NCBI GenBank assembly: GCA_948471525.1
Contig: CAOKSY010000009.1
Coordinates: 1-64,000 of the forward strand
Direction of reading: 5' to 3'
Origin: an uncultured Clostridia bacterium
GTDB lineage: Bacteria > Bacillota > Clostridia > Christensenellales > UBA3700
Length of the DNA: 64,000 nt
This document shows positions 26,018-33,634 of this stretch, in pieces. The position numbers and the translations under genes were made by a program. Positions within the stretch are counted from its first letter, which is position 1; the number at the start of each line of letters is the position of its first letter. The notes beneath the pieces are model-generated. The model did not search any database and was not told where the DNA came from. It saw only the letters and a list, made by a program, of their open reading frames with translations.

Positions 26018-26212
26018 TTACCACTTATTGTCGTATCGTCTGACTCCGTAAATAGATTTGTATTCGGAAAACAATCTTATCGATATCGCAAGAAAATCTT
26101 CTTTGGATATATTATAATCCTTTAATAGCGTATTAAGTCTTTCGTCCAAACTTTTGTCGACCAACGCCGTCCACTCCTTGTGCGTAAACGGTATATCTGT
26201 TCTGTTACTCAT
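26018..26212 (-). CDS. Small hypothetical protein, 64 residues
   Basis: Not recognised. It is a small soluble, mostly helical protein beginning MSNRTDIPFTHKEW. The start used here follows AAGAGG; the frame open further upstream lacks a signal. It lies just downstream of lysC on the same strand, but the lysC terminator separates them. Confidence 0.5.
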   Translation of the reverse strand: MSNRTDIPFTHKEWTALVDKSLDERLNTLLKDYNISKEDFLAISIRLFSEYKSIYGVRRYDNKW

Positions 26213-26355
26213 ATTTTTTCCTCTTTTGTGTTTGTTTTTTAATATTTTAACCCAATATTCTTCTACTGACAACTTTTTCTATCCCAATCGTGTATAGTTT
26301 TTTTACAAATTAATAAAAAAATGCCATAATTGACCGCCGAAAAACAACGGCTAAA

Positions 26356-26395
26356 GAAAAAATCGCCCGTACGTTATATATACGGAACGATTTTG
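26356..26395 (-). terminator. Terminator after lysC
   Basis: On the minus strand AAAATCG..CCGTA pairs with TACGG..CGATTTT and is followed by TTTC. Confidence 0.75.
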
Positions 26396-26422
26396 AAGGT
26401 CTGATATAATAATTGACGTCTA

Positions 26423-27739
26423 TCAGCTGAAAGCGTTGTAGATAGCTTTGATAGCGCGTTCGTAATCGGAAGTGGATATACCGACTATGATATTGAGTTC
26501 GCTCGAACCTTGATCGATCATTCTGATGTTGATCTTTTCTTTTGCCAATGCGCCGCACAGCGCGGAAGCGGTGCCGGGTTTATAAGACATACCGTGTCCG
26601 ACCGTCGCTACAAGAGAAATACCGCTCTTGATCTCGATATGATCGGGAGCGACGACTTTCTTTATACGCTCTATCACGACTTCCTCTTTGCCTGCAAGCT
26701 CGTTTTCCGCGACCACTATACTCATTGTATCTATGCCGGTGGGAAGATGCTCGAAAGAAATATTGTAATACTCCAATACAGCCAAGACTTTGCGCACAAA
26801 ACCGAGTTCGCTGTTCATCATAGATTTTTCGATATATATGATGCTGTAACCCTTCTTTCCCGCTATGCCTGTGATAACTCTTTCGCTGAGAGACTTCTCG
26901 TCGAGTTCCGCGACTATCATCGTGCCGGGAGCGGACGGATTGAATGTATTTCTTATATTGATGGGTATATTGCTTACTCTGACGGGGAAAATCGATTCGG
27001 GATGAAGCACGTTTGCGCCCATATAAGCGAGTTCCCTCAATTCTTTATAAGACAGTTTTGCGATAGGGCGGGGATCGTCGACTATACGCGGGTCAGCGGA
27101 CATAAAACCGTTGACGTCCGTCCAGTTCTCGTAAAGATTTGCGCCTACGGCTCTGGCAATTACCGCCCCGGACACGTCCGAACCGCCTCTGCTGAAAGTA
27201 TGCACTATACCGGCGTCGTCTCCGCCGTAAAATCCGGGTACGACCGCTCTGTCGATCTTGGAAAGCACGCTCTTGACTTTTTCGTTTGTGCGTTCGGAAT
27301 CAAAATCGCCGCCGTCGGTGAATACCATAATATCTTTTGCATCGACGAATGTATAGCCCAAAGTCTTTGCCACTATCACGGCGGAAAGATATTCTCCTCT
27401 CGACGCGCAGAACTCCGCCGAATTATACTTGAGCATATCTCGCTCTACTTCGTCAAGATACGCGTCGATATCGAGATCGAGTTTGAGGTCTTTGACTATG
27501 CCCTTGAATCTTTCTCTGATTTTGTCGAAAGTAGCGGCGCACTCTCCGTTGATCTGCAAGTCGTGATAGCAGGCGTACAGCATATCCGTGACTTTATGAT
27601 CTTGAGAAAATCTCTTGCCGGGAGCGGATACGACTACGTATCTGCGCTTCGCGTCCTGCTTTATGATCTCTGCGACCTGTGTGATCGCCTTGGCGTCAGC
27701 CATTGAAGTCCCGCCGAATTTAACGACCGTGATTGACAT
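26423..27739 (-). CDS. lysC: Aspartate kinase
   Basis: 438 residues. The kinase domain opens with VVKFGGTSMADA, and a pair of C-terminal ACT-type regulatory domains follows (from about 300), implying feedback control by an end-product amino acid. It makes aspartyl phosphate for lysine, threonine and methionine synthesis. I use the ATG after AAGAGGT; the annotated-length frame upstream covers the promoter. I see no lysine riboswitch in the short leader. Confidence 0.94.
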   Translation of the reverse strand: MSITVVKFGGTSMADAKAITQVAEIIKQDAKRRYVVVSAPGKRFSQDHKVTDMLYACYHDLQINGECAATFDKIRERFKGIVKDLKLDLDIDAYLDEVERDMLKYNSAEFCASRGEYLSAVIVAKTLGYTFVDAKDIMVFTDGGDFDSERTNEKVKSVLSKIDRAVVPGFYGGDDAGIVHTFSRGGSDVSGAVIARAVGANLYENWTDVNGFMSADPRIVDDPRPIAKLSYKELRELAYMGANVLHPESIFPVRVSNIPINIRNTFNPSAPGTMIVAELDEKSLSERVITGIAGKKGYSIIYIEKSMMNSELGFVRKVLAVLEYYNISFEHLPTGIDTMSIVVAENELAGKEEVVIERIKKVVAPDHIEIKSGISLVATVGHGMSYKPGTASALCGALAKEKINIRMIDQGSSELNIIVGISTSDYERAIKAIYNAFS

Positions 27740-27770
27740 ACGATACCTCTTAATATATTTATTTATAAAT

Positions 27771-27799
27771 ATTTTACATTGCTTGCGGATATTTGGCAA
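27771..27799 (-). promoter_or_regulatory. Promoter of lysC
   Basis: TTGCCA (27794-27799) and TAAAAT (27771-27776) are 17 bp apart on the minus strand, about 30 bases before the lysC start. Confidence 0.55.
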
Positions 27800-27965
27800 G
27801 CAAATCGATATACTTTATATTTTCTCCAAAAATCGCAAAGATTTGCAACCTATTTGACGATTTCTTTGACAAACTATTTTCAATATATGCTTTCTTTCTT
27901 CAATTTGTATATATTCCACCTTAAAATATTATATCAATAAATGTTGTAAAATCTCATATCCTCTA

Positions 27966-27994
27966 TTGACAGTGTATAGAATATATGGTAATAT
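27966..27994 (+). promoter_or_regulatory. Promoter of the zinc-ribbon membrane protein gene
   Basis: TTGACA (27966-27971) and TAATAT (27989-27994) are 17 bp apart. The expected start of transcription, about 28001, precedes the strong AGGGGGTGAT ribosome site. Confidence 0.6.
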
Positions 27995-28016
27995 AATAGA
28001 AAAGGGGGTGATATAT

Positions 28017-28334
28017 ACGTTTTGTCCTCATTGCGGAGAACCTCTAGAAGATAAAACTACTAAATGTCCTTATTGCGGAAAGGCTACAGGTCAGAATCAA
28101 ATTTTTTCGTCGTCAAACAACTTGCTTGCGCTCTTGGGCTTCGTATTGTCCTTCTTCGTCCCTTTGGGCGGTCTTATATGCTCCATTATGGGATACAGAA
28201 ATGCAGACGATTATGACGGAAACGGCAAAGGATTGGCGGTTGCCGGTATCATAATAAGCGGCTTGAGCATTCTTTTTACGGCTATATTACTGGCGGCGTA
28301 TGCTTCGGTAATGTTACGTATGGTCATAAAATGA
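28017..28334 (+). CDS. Zinc-ribbon plus DUF4190-type membrane protein
   Basis: About 105 residues: an N-terminal zinc ribbon with two CPxCG knuckles (FCPHCGEPL and KCPYCGK), then two membrane segments with a GY-containing loop between, as in DUF4190 proteins. The start is unusual. The strong ribosome site AGGGGGTGAT (28003-28012) has no ATG, GTG or TTG at the right distance. In frame, ACG at 28017 is well spaced and would give the normal zinc-ribbon opening M-FCPHCG. GTG 28008 lies inside the ribosome site and the frame further up overlaps the promoter. Function unknown. Confidence 0.7.
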   Translation, partial: TFCPHCGEPLEDKTTKCPYCGKATGQNQIFSSSNNLLALLGFVLSFFVPLGGLICSIMGYRNADDYDGNGKGLAVAGIIISGLSILFTAILLAAYASVMLRMVIK

Positions 28335-28349
28335 TGATCTTTTAAAATT

Positions 28350-28381
28350 TAAAAAAGGCGGGCGCTTAATCGCGCTCGCCT
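28350..28381 (-). terminator. Terminator overlapping the end of the DUF1015 gene
   Basis: On the minus strand AGGCGAGCGC pairs with GCGCCCGCC, followed by TTTTTT. The stop codon sits in the loop, so the stem includes the last codons. It can also serve the plus-strand gene ending at 28334. Confidence 0.8.
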
Positions 28382-29613
28382 ATGTATCTGCATTCAAGAT
28401 AATATCTCTTGTCTTCCGCATGTCCCATCGAAAATGATTTTCTCGGCAACACTCCGCGTCTCACTACGTAATCGAACAATCCGTCCTTTTCAAGACAAGG
28501 CATAAATACGGCTACGCCGTCTTTTTCTTTTGCCACGCCCTGCAAATGCGCGTCGCCGTGTATGTAATCTATCACCATTTCTTTATGATTACGCGCATAT
28601 GCGTCCATAAGCTGCTGTATATCAGCGATCGCGTCGCTCGGATTGTCGGACACCTTCCAATAATATAACTTTCCCCTATATACGACCTTGACTTGCGCCT
28701 TGCCGTTAAGAGCGTCCAACTTGGAGTGCATATATTCTATAAAATCTTCCGATACGTTGAGGACTACTCTGTGTATGGGCTGAAACTGCAACGATCTGTC
28801 GTGCAAATTGACAAGCTCGCAAAGAGCGTAACGCGCGGGGTGCGATTTTCGCTCCGCTTTTGTCAAAGTCTTCTTTATTTTATTCCAACACTCTTTTGCC
28901 GTCGCAAGCGAGTGGTTGCCGTCGCCGACCGCAAACAGTATCGGCTTGTCCGATCCGTATTTCGATATCAATGAATCTCTGTCGAGCAGCGAATTGAGTT
29001 TGTCCACAACGGGCGCGCAGTTGGTGATCTTATATCCTTTTATATGTCCGCCGCCCATATTGAGATCGAAATCGTACGCTTTTTCAAAATAATCTTTGCT
29101 TGCATATAGATTTTCGATTATCCGATCCTTTCTGTCGTCCATCAACATCATTATATGCGGAGACTCGAGACACGCGCCTTTGCGCACTTCTATTCTCGGA
29201 GGAAGTCTGTCGACTACCGTCTTTTCCGTGGCTTTGATAAGAGCGTCGTTTTCGGGAGTGTAGTCGTAATCTTCCAGATCGACGGCTATCACGAGTCCCA
29301 ACCTGCGCTGACCGTCCGGAGTAGTTCTTTCCACCAATATAAATCCCTCAAACTCGTCGAATACTCCGCCCTTGAGATATTTGAACATTGTGGAGTTGAT
29401 AGAACTTATCCTATTCTGTTTTCCTTTCTTTTCTAGATAAACTTCGGGAAAAATAATATTCAGCGCAGACGGAGCGTCTCCGACGAATTCGGAAAGTTTT
29501 TCCCAATAATCTTCCTGCGAAGTAAACTGATCGCAGGCAATTACGCTCCACTTGCTTTTGTCAATATATCCTTTGGGGATTAATATCTTGGGTACGGCTA
29601 TCGTATTGCGCAT
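28366..29613 (-). CDS. DUF1015 family protein
   Basis: 415 residues of the DUF1015 family, identified by VGDGNHSLATAK and by the N-terminal SVIACDQFTSQEDYWE block. The biochemical role is not known; in many Firmicutes it neighbours serine-synthesis genes, but not here. I use the ATG that follows AAAGGA and gives MRNTIAVPK. It lies downstream of dacA. Confidence 0.85.
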   Translation of the reverse strand: MRNTIAVPKILIPKGYIDKSKWSVIACDQFTSQEDYWEKLSEFVGDAPSALNIIFPEVYLEKKGKQNRISSINSTMFKYLKGGVFDEFEGFILVERTTPDGQRRLGLVIAVDLEDYDYTPENDALIKATEKTVVDRLPPRIEVRKGACLESPHIMMLMDDRKDRIIENLYASKDYFEKAYDFDLNMGGGHIKGYKITNCAPVVDKLNSLLDRDSLISKYGSDKPILFAVGDGNHSLATAKECWNKIKKTLTKAERKSHPARYALCELVNLHDRSLQFQPIHRVVLNVSEDFIEYMHSKLDALNGKAQVKVVYRGKLYYWKVSDNPSDAIADIQQLMDAYARNHKEMVIDYIHGDAHLQGVAKEKDGVAVFMPCLEKDGLFDYVVRRGVLPRKSFSMGHAEDKRYYLECRYIGERD

Positions 29614-29719
29614 ATTTTGTCCTTTCGAGTTTGGCGAGAAACGCAAACCGCGCTCCCCGCCAAATATAAGTTATTTTATTTGAATTTGTCGCGACGGTAT
29701 AAATTCCGCGCCGCCGGTA

Positions 29720-30526
29720 TTATTTCTTATGACCTTTTTTTCTTGCCGCCGCCGATTGAGAAGATATGCGGTAGATTACTTTTATCTCTTCGAGAAGTTT
29801 CTCTGGCGTCATATATCTCTTGATCGTGCCGCCCTGAACCACACTGATGATACCGCTCTCTTCGCTGACTACGATAGCAAAGACGTCGCTTTCTTCGGTG
29901 ATGCCGATAGCCGCTCTGTGTCTCGTGCCGAGATCCTTGGCAAGCGTAACTTCCTGCGAAAGGGGAAGGAAACAGCCTGCGGAAATTATCCTGTCGCCGA
30001 GCACTACTACCGCGCCGTCATGCAACGGAGCCTTAGTATTGAATATACTCTCCAAAAGTCCGCTGGAGATAGTCGCGTCCAAAGCCGTGCCCGTATCCAA
30101 TATATGGGACGGCACTTCGGTCGGAGCGATTATGATCAACGCGCCGACGTCGTTCTTCGCCATATTCTGACACGCCTTGACGATCTCGGTCGCGGAAATA
30201 AGCAACTGTTCGTCGGTAGTGGTATATCCGTATTTGACTTTTTGCCTTCTGGCAAGTTTGCTCATAAAAATCTTCAAGTCCGAACGGTATACCTCGACGG
30301 TAACTACTATCCAGAATACGTTGAAAAATCTAAGTACGTCCAATGCGACGTAACCGATATTGCTCCAAGTCTTGTTGAGCAATAAAACCGTAATATAGAC
30401 GACAGCGTATATGGCGGTAATGATCGCCATACGATAACTGTTTCTCTTCGCGAAGAAAACAAGCATAAGCGCCGCTACAAACAGTGTAATCGCAATATCT
30501 ACAACTACCCAAGCCGGATGTGCCAT
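29720..30526 (-). CDS. dacA: Diadenylate cyclase, CdaA type
   Basis: 268 residues: three N-terminal membrane helices (about 8-27, 34-50, 58-78) and the DisA_N cyclase domain with DGA (170-172) and RHR (202-204) motifs. It makes c-di-AMP, which controls potassium and cell-wall homeostasis. The start follows TAGGAG. The usual downstream partner, the YbbR-domain regulator cdaR, is absent; the next gene is DUF1015. Confidence 0.94.
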   Translation of the reverse strand: MAHPAWVVVDIAITLFVAALMLVFFAKRNSYRMAIITAIYAVVYITVLLLNKTWSNIGYVALDVLRFFNVFWIVVTVEVYRSDLKIFMSKLARRQKVKYGYTTTDEQLLISATEIVKACQNMAKNDVGALIIIAPTEVPSHILDTGTALDATISSGLLESIFNTKAPLHDGAVVVLGDRIISAGCFLPLSQEVTLAKDLGTRHRAAIGITEESDVFAIVVSEESGIISVVQGGTIKRYMTPEKLLEEIKVIYRISSQSAAARKKGHKK

Positions 30527-30635
30527 AATTCCTATCTCCTATGTGAAGTCCTTTAATATAATATAATGTTTTTTCTCAAAAATAAAGTGATTTTGACAAG
30601 AAATAATTACCTTTTCGGCAAAATCTCTCATTTTT

Positions 30636-32012
30636 TTATAGAAAAGGATCGTCGGAAGGAGTTTTTTCCTCGCTCGCGTCGCTCTCTCCGTCCGATTTTT
30701 CATCGGGATAAGACTGAAAATCAAAAGGTTTGACGCTCTCTTCTTTGGATTCTTCCGCCGGCTTAAGATAATCGGAACGGTGTTTTATAATATAATGCTT
30801 TGCCGCCATGACCAATCCGAATACCGCGCCGATAGCCGCTATTTTCAACACCACTTCAAGTACAGTCGAAACGCGCGTGCTCTGTCCTGCCGCACCGACT
30901 TCGTTTTTGGCGGTAGACAAAACCGACTTGAAAGTATCGCCGTTGGATGCGTCCAACGCGCTCAAGACGGAATTGACGACGTCGTCGAACTGCGCTATTA
31001 TATTCTCTTCTCCTTTGCGTTCGATCATATTTTCCAAAGTGTCGCTCTCGGTGTGATATACGTTGTTTTTCCCGTCCATCTCCGTCAACATAGGATAGTC
31101 GTTGAGCGACCAGTTGTGCGACAGATAATTCGCGGTCGGCACTCCTCTGTTAATGAAATGATATTGATTGCCCGACATTCCTATATGAGTATATGGATAC
31201 GCCGCGTCCGTCTCCATAGTATAGTCCGCGCAATTCTTATTTTTGGGAATCTTGCTCAATCCCTCGCTTGCCGCGCGCAGATAATTGCCGTAATTATTGG
31301 CGCGTTCGCCGCTGTAAAGATACAAGTTATCTCCGCCGCCTAGCATAGAAAAATTGATCATCAAACGTATATTGTCGTAATCCGCGTTTTTGAGTTGAGA
31401 CGCGTAATGATACGAGCCTCTCCAACGGTAGCTGCCGCCTGTAAAAAATACGAACGTAATATCGTAGTCGTACTCTCTGTCTTTCATAGTCTCCGCCAAA
31501 GTAAGCAATATCGACGCGCCGCTTCCGCTCTCGTAACTTCCGTCGGCTTTCCACAATTCTTCGCCTTTCTTCTCGGAATAGAGATTGTCGTATTGAGCGG
31601 AGAGGATTATCTCGCCTTCTGATCTTGAAGATTTTTTTGTAAAGACGACGTTATAGGACGTGGCTTCGTTGACTGCCGTGCCGTCGTATCTTGTGAAATT
31701 GGACTTGAAATCCTGCAGTCCTTCTTTGCCGTCATAAGCATATCTGCTCTCGTATCCGTATGATTTCAACGTGTCGGCAAGATATGCCGCCGCGTCGTAT
31801 TCGCCCTGCGTGCCCATAGTTCTGTCGGGATGATTCGCCGCAAGATAACGCAAATTATCCATCGCCGTTACGCCGAGATCTTCTCTCACCTTTTGAGGCG
31901 CGTAATCGTCTCGGGCGGAAGAACATCCCGCAAAAGTCATCGCTCCGACTGTCACGATCGCAAGAGTCAGTATAAGACATATAGATTTAAATATTTTTCT
32001 GCCCTCTCTCAT
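30636..32012 (-). CDS. M28-like lipoprotein, probably catalytically dead
   Basis: About 458 residues. A lipoprotein signal peptide ends at lipobox FAGC, an M28 peptidase-like domain follows, then a C-terminal membrane helix and a charged cytoplasmic-type tail. The zinc ligands are largely replaced: HxD reads QYD, GAxDN reads GSYES, the catalytic GEE reads GGS, and NLDM reads NFSM; only the last His (VYHTESDT) remains. It is therefore likely a binding protein rather than a peptidase. ATG 32012 is chosen, close to GAGGTGG. It follows an unknown membrane protein gene by one base. Confidence 0.75.
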   Translation of the reverse strand: MREGRKIFKSICLILTLAIVTVGAMTFAGCSSARDDYAPQKVREDLGVTAMDNLRYLAANHPDRTMGTQGEYDAAAYLADTLKSYGYESRYAYDGKEGLQDFKSNFTRYDGTAVNEATSYNVVFTKKSSRSEGEIILSAQYDNLYSEKKGEELWKADGSYESGSGASILLTLAETMKDREYDYDITFVFFTGGSYRWRGSYHYASQLKNADYDNIRLMINFSMLGGGDNLYLYSGERANNYGNYLRAASEGLSKIPKNKNCADYTMETDAAYPYTHIGMSGNQYHFINRGVPTANYLSHNWSLNDYPMLTEMDGKNNVYHTESDTLENMIERKGEENIIAQFDDVVNSVLSALDASNGDTFKSVLSTAKNEVGAAGQSTRVSTVLEVVLKIAAIGAVFGLVMAAKHYIIKHRSDYLKPAEESKEESVKPFDFQSYPDEKSDGESDASEEKTPSDDPFL

Positions 32013-32019
32013 ACCCACC

Positions 32020-32649
32020 TCACACGCATATCAGCAAAGCCGTAAGCGGCATTGCCGACAGATAAAAATGTATAGCGTAAAATCGCTTGGGCATCTTGGC
32101 GGAAAACGCGATCAAGAATACCGCAAAAGCTATCACCGCCGACAGAATATCGACGATAGCCGCGCCCATATTGAGCGCAAGCGGATAGTATACGAAAATC
32201 ATATGCGCAACGCCTTTGAGCACCGTCAAAAGTATGAACGAAGAATCGAGGCATATCCTGAATTTGCGGATATCGAAAGGTTCGTTGAGCACTGCGTACT
32301 GACCGCATATCAATCTTGCGAACATTCTCGCATAGACGTGATACAGGAGAAAAAGTACTATTGCACTGATCAAAGGCGTAAATATTTTTACAGTTGCGAC
32401 CAACACGTTGCCGCCCACCGTCCTCAATAACTCAGGCATGGATTGACCTATTATTTTAGCGTAGGATGCGCCGTAAGATGGCTCTATTATATACGCAAAA
32501 ATGCTGTTGAAATTGGGGAAAGTCGAGTAATATATCGAGAAGAATATCCCGCAAAACAGCGCGATCTTGAGCAATCGCGTCACGTGGTCGTTCTGAAGTT
32601 TCGGCACGGCAGGCACGATGATCTGCCGTCTATAATTTGGTTGTTGCAT
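32020..32649 (-). CDS. Polytopic membrane protein of unknown function
   Basis: 209 residues with about five hydrophobic segments (near 27-45, 85-108, 135-155, 160-180, 190-208). No family motif is recognised. Its start overlaps the 3' end of holA by 20 bp, and its stop overlaps the ribosome site of the M28-like lipoprotein, so the three are probably co-translated. A joint membrane role with the lipoprotein is possible. Confidence 0.7.
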   Translation of the reverse strand: MQQPNYRRQIIVPAVPKLQNDHVTRLLKIALFCGIFFSIYYSTFPNFNSIFAYIIEPSYGASYAKIIGQSMPELLRTVGGNVLVATVKIFTPLISAIVLFLLYHVYARMFARLICGQYAVLNEPFDIRKFRICLDSSFILLTVLKGVAHMIFVYYPLALNMGAAIVDILSAVIAFAVFLIAFSAKMPKRFYAIHFYLSAMPLTALLICV

Positions 32650-33634
32650 TTGTCTTTCCTATCAAATATGTTATTGCAAGATCCAACGCGTTGTCCTGCG
32701 TGATCTTGCCGCTCTTAAAATCGTACTCCAGCGAATAAAGATAGTACACTGTCTTTTTGAGTTTCGACAAAAAGCCATGCGTGCGTCTTTTGGCGACGTC
32801 TATCTTTTTCTTTGCCATAAAGAGCGCGGGCTTTCTCATTCCCAATCTCTCGGCGAGAAAATCGTCGTCGCCCTCGTTGGTCATTATCGCAAACATTCTC
32901 TTGTACGTCAACGTTATATTGGCAAGTATCATCGACGGCTTCTCTCCTCTGTCGAGTAGTATGTCGATCCTGCTCATAGCCCTGTCGTAATCTCCGTCCT
33001 GCAACGCGAATATAAATTCGAATACCTGCGTTTCCGTATCCGTCGGGACAATGTCTTCTATGAGGTTTTTATCGACCTGCTCGCCGTCCGCGCAATAAAG
33101 CATGATCTTCTTGAGTTCGTTGTTTATCTTGCCGAAATCCTTATTGCATCTGTGGACTATCTCCGAGAGAGAGGACTTGTCGTATTTTATCTTGTAAAAC
33201 TTGAAAAGCGTCTCTATATAGCTGACGTAATCCACAAGGCTCATTCTGTTGCAGTCCACCTCTACGACGTACTGACTTATCGCATTCTTTATCGACGGCG
33301 AATTGACTAATATCAGAATGTTGCCTTCGTATATATTATTGACGTAATCCAGCCATTTTTCCGTCTCGTCCACAGAAAGTTTTCGATTGAAATCTCTTAC
33401 GATCACGAGACGTCTGTCTCCGAACATCGATCCGTATGACAGCGACGCGATCATATCGTCGCAGGAAATTTCGTTGCCCTCAAACTTGCTCACCGCGAAA
33501 TCTCGCATATCCGACGGAATAAGATCGTAGAACTTGTCTAGCGCATAAAGTATAAGCCCTTCGTCGTCGCCGAAGAGCGAGTAAATATCTGACACGTTGG
33601 TCTTGAAAGTTTGTTTTAACTGTAACGCCTGCAT
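32630..33634 (-). CDS. holA: DNA polymerase III delta subunit
   Basis: 334 residues with HolA block order: an N-terminal ATPase-like domain without a working Walker A (LFGDDEGLILYALDKF), then the lid and collar domains. It is part of the clamp loader that opens the sliding clamp. The start ATG overlaps the comEC stop in TGATG with GGAG just upstream, so translation is coupled; the frame open to 33646 begins with TTG and is less likely. comEC-holA adjacency is usual in Firmicutes. Confidence 0.9.
   Translation of the reverse strand: MQALQLKQTFKTNVSDIYSLFGDDEGLILYALDKFYDLIPSDMRDFAVSKFEGNEISCDDMIASLSYGSMFGDRRLVIVRDFNRKLSVDETEKWLDYVNNIYEGNILILVNSPSIKNAISQYVVEVDCNRMSLVDYVSYIETLFKFYKIKYDKSSLSEIVHRCNKDFGKINNELKKIMLYCADGEQVDKNLIEDIVPTDTETQVFEFIFALQDGDYDRAMSRIDILLDRGEKPSMILANITLTYKRMFAIMTNEGDDDFLAERLGMRKPALFMAKKKIDVAKRRTHGFLSKLKKTVYYLYSLEYDFKSGKITQDNALDLAITYLIGKTNATTKL

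Noticed and set aside
27740..27965. Possible lysine riboswitch upstream of lysC
   Set aside because: The promoter lies only about 30 bases before the start, leaving no room for the aptamer.
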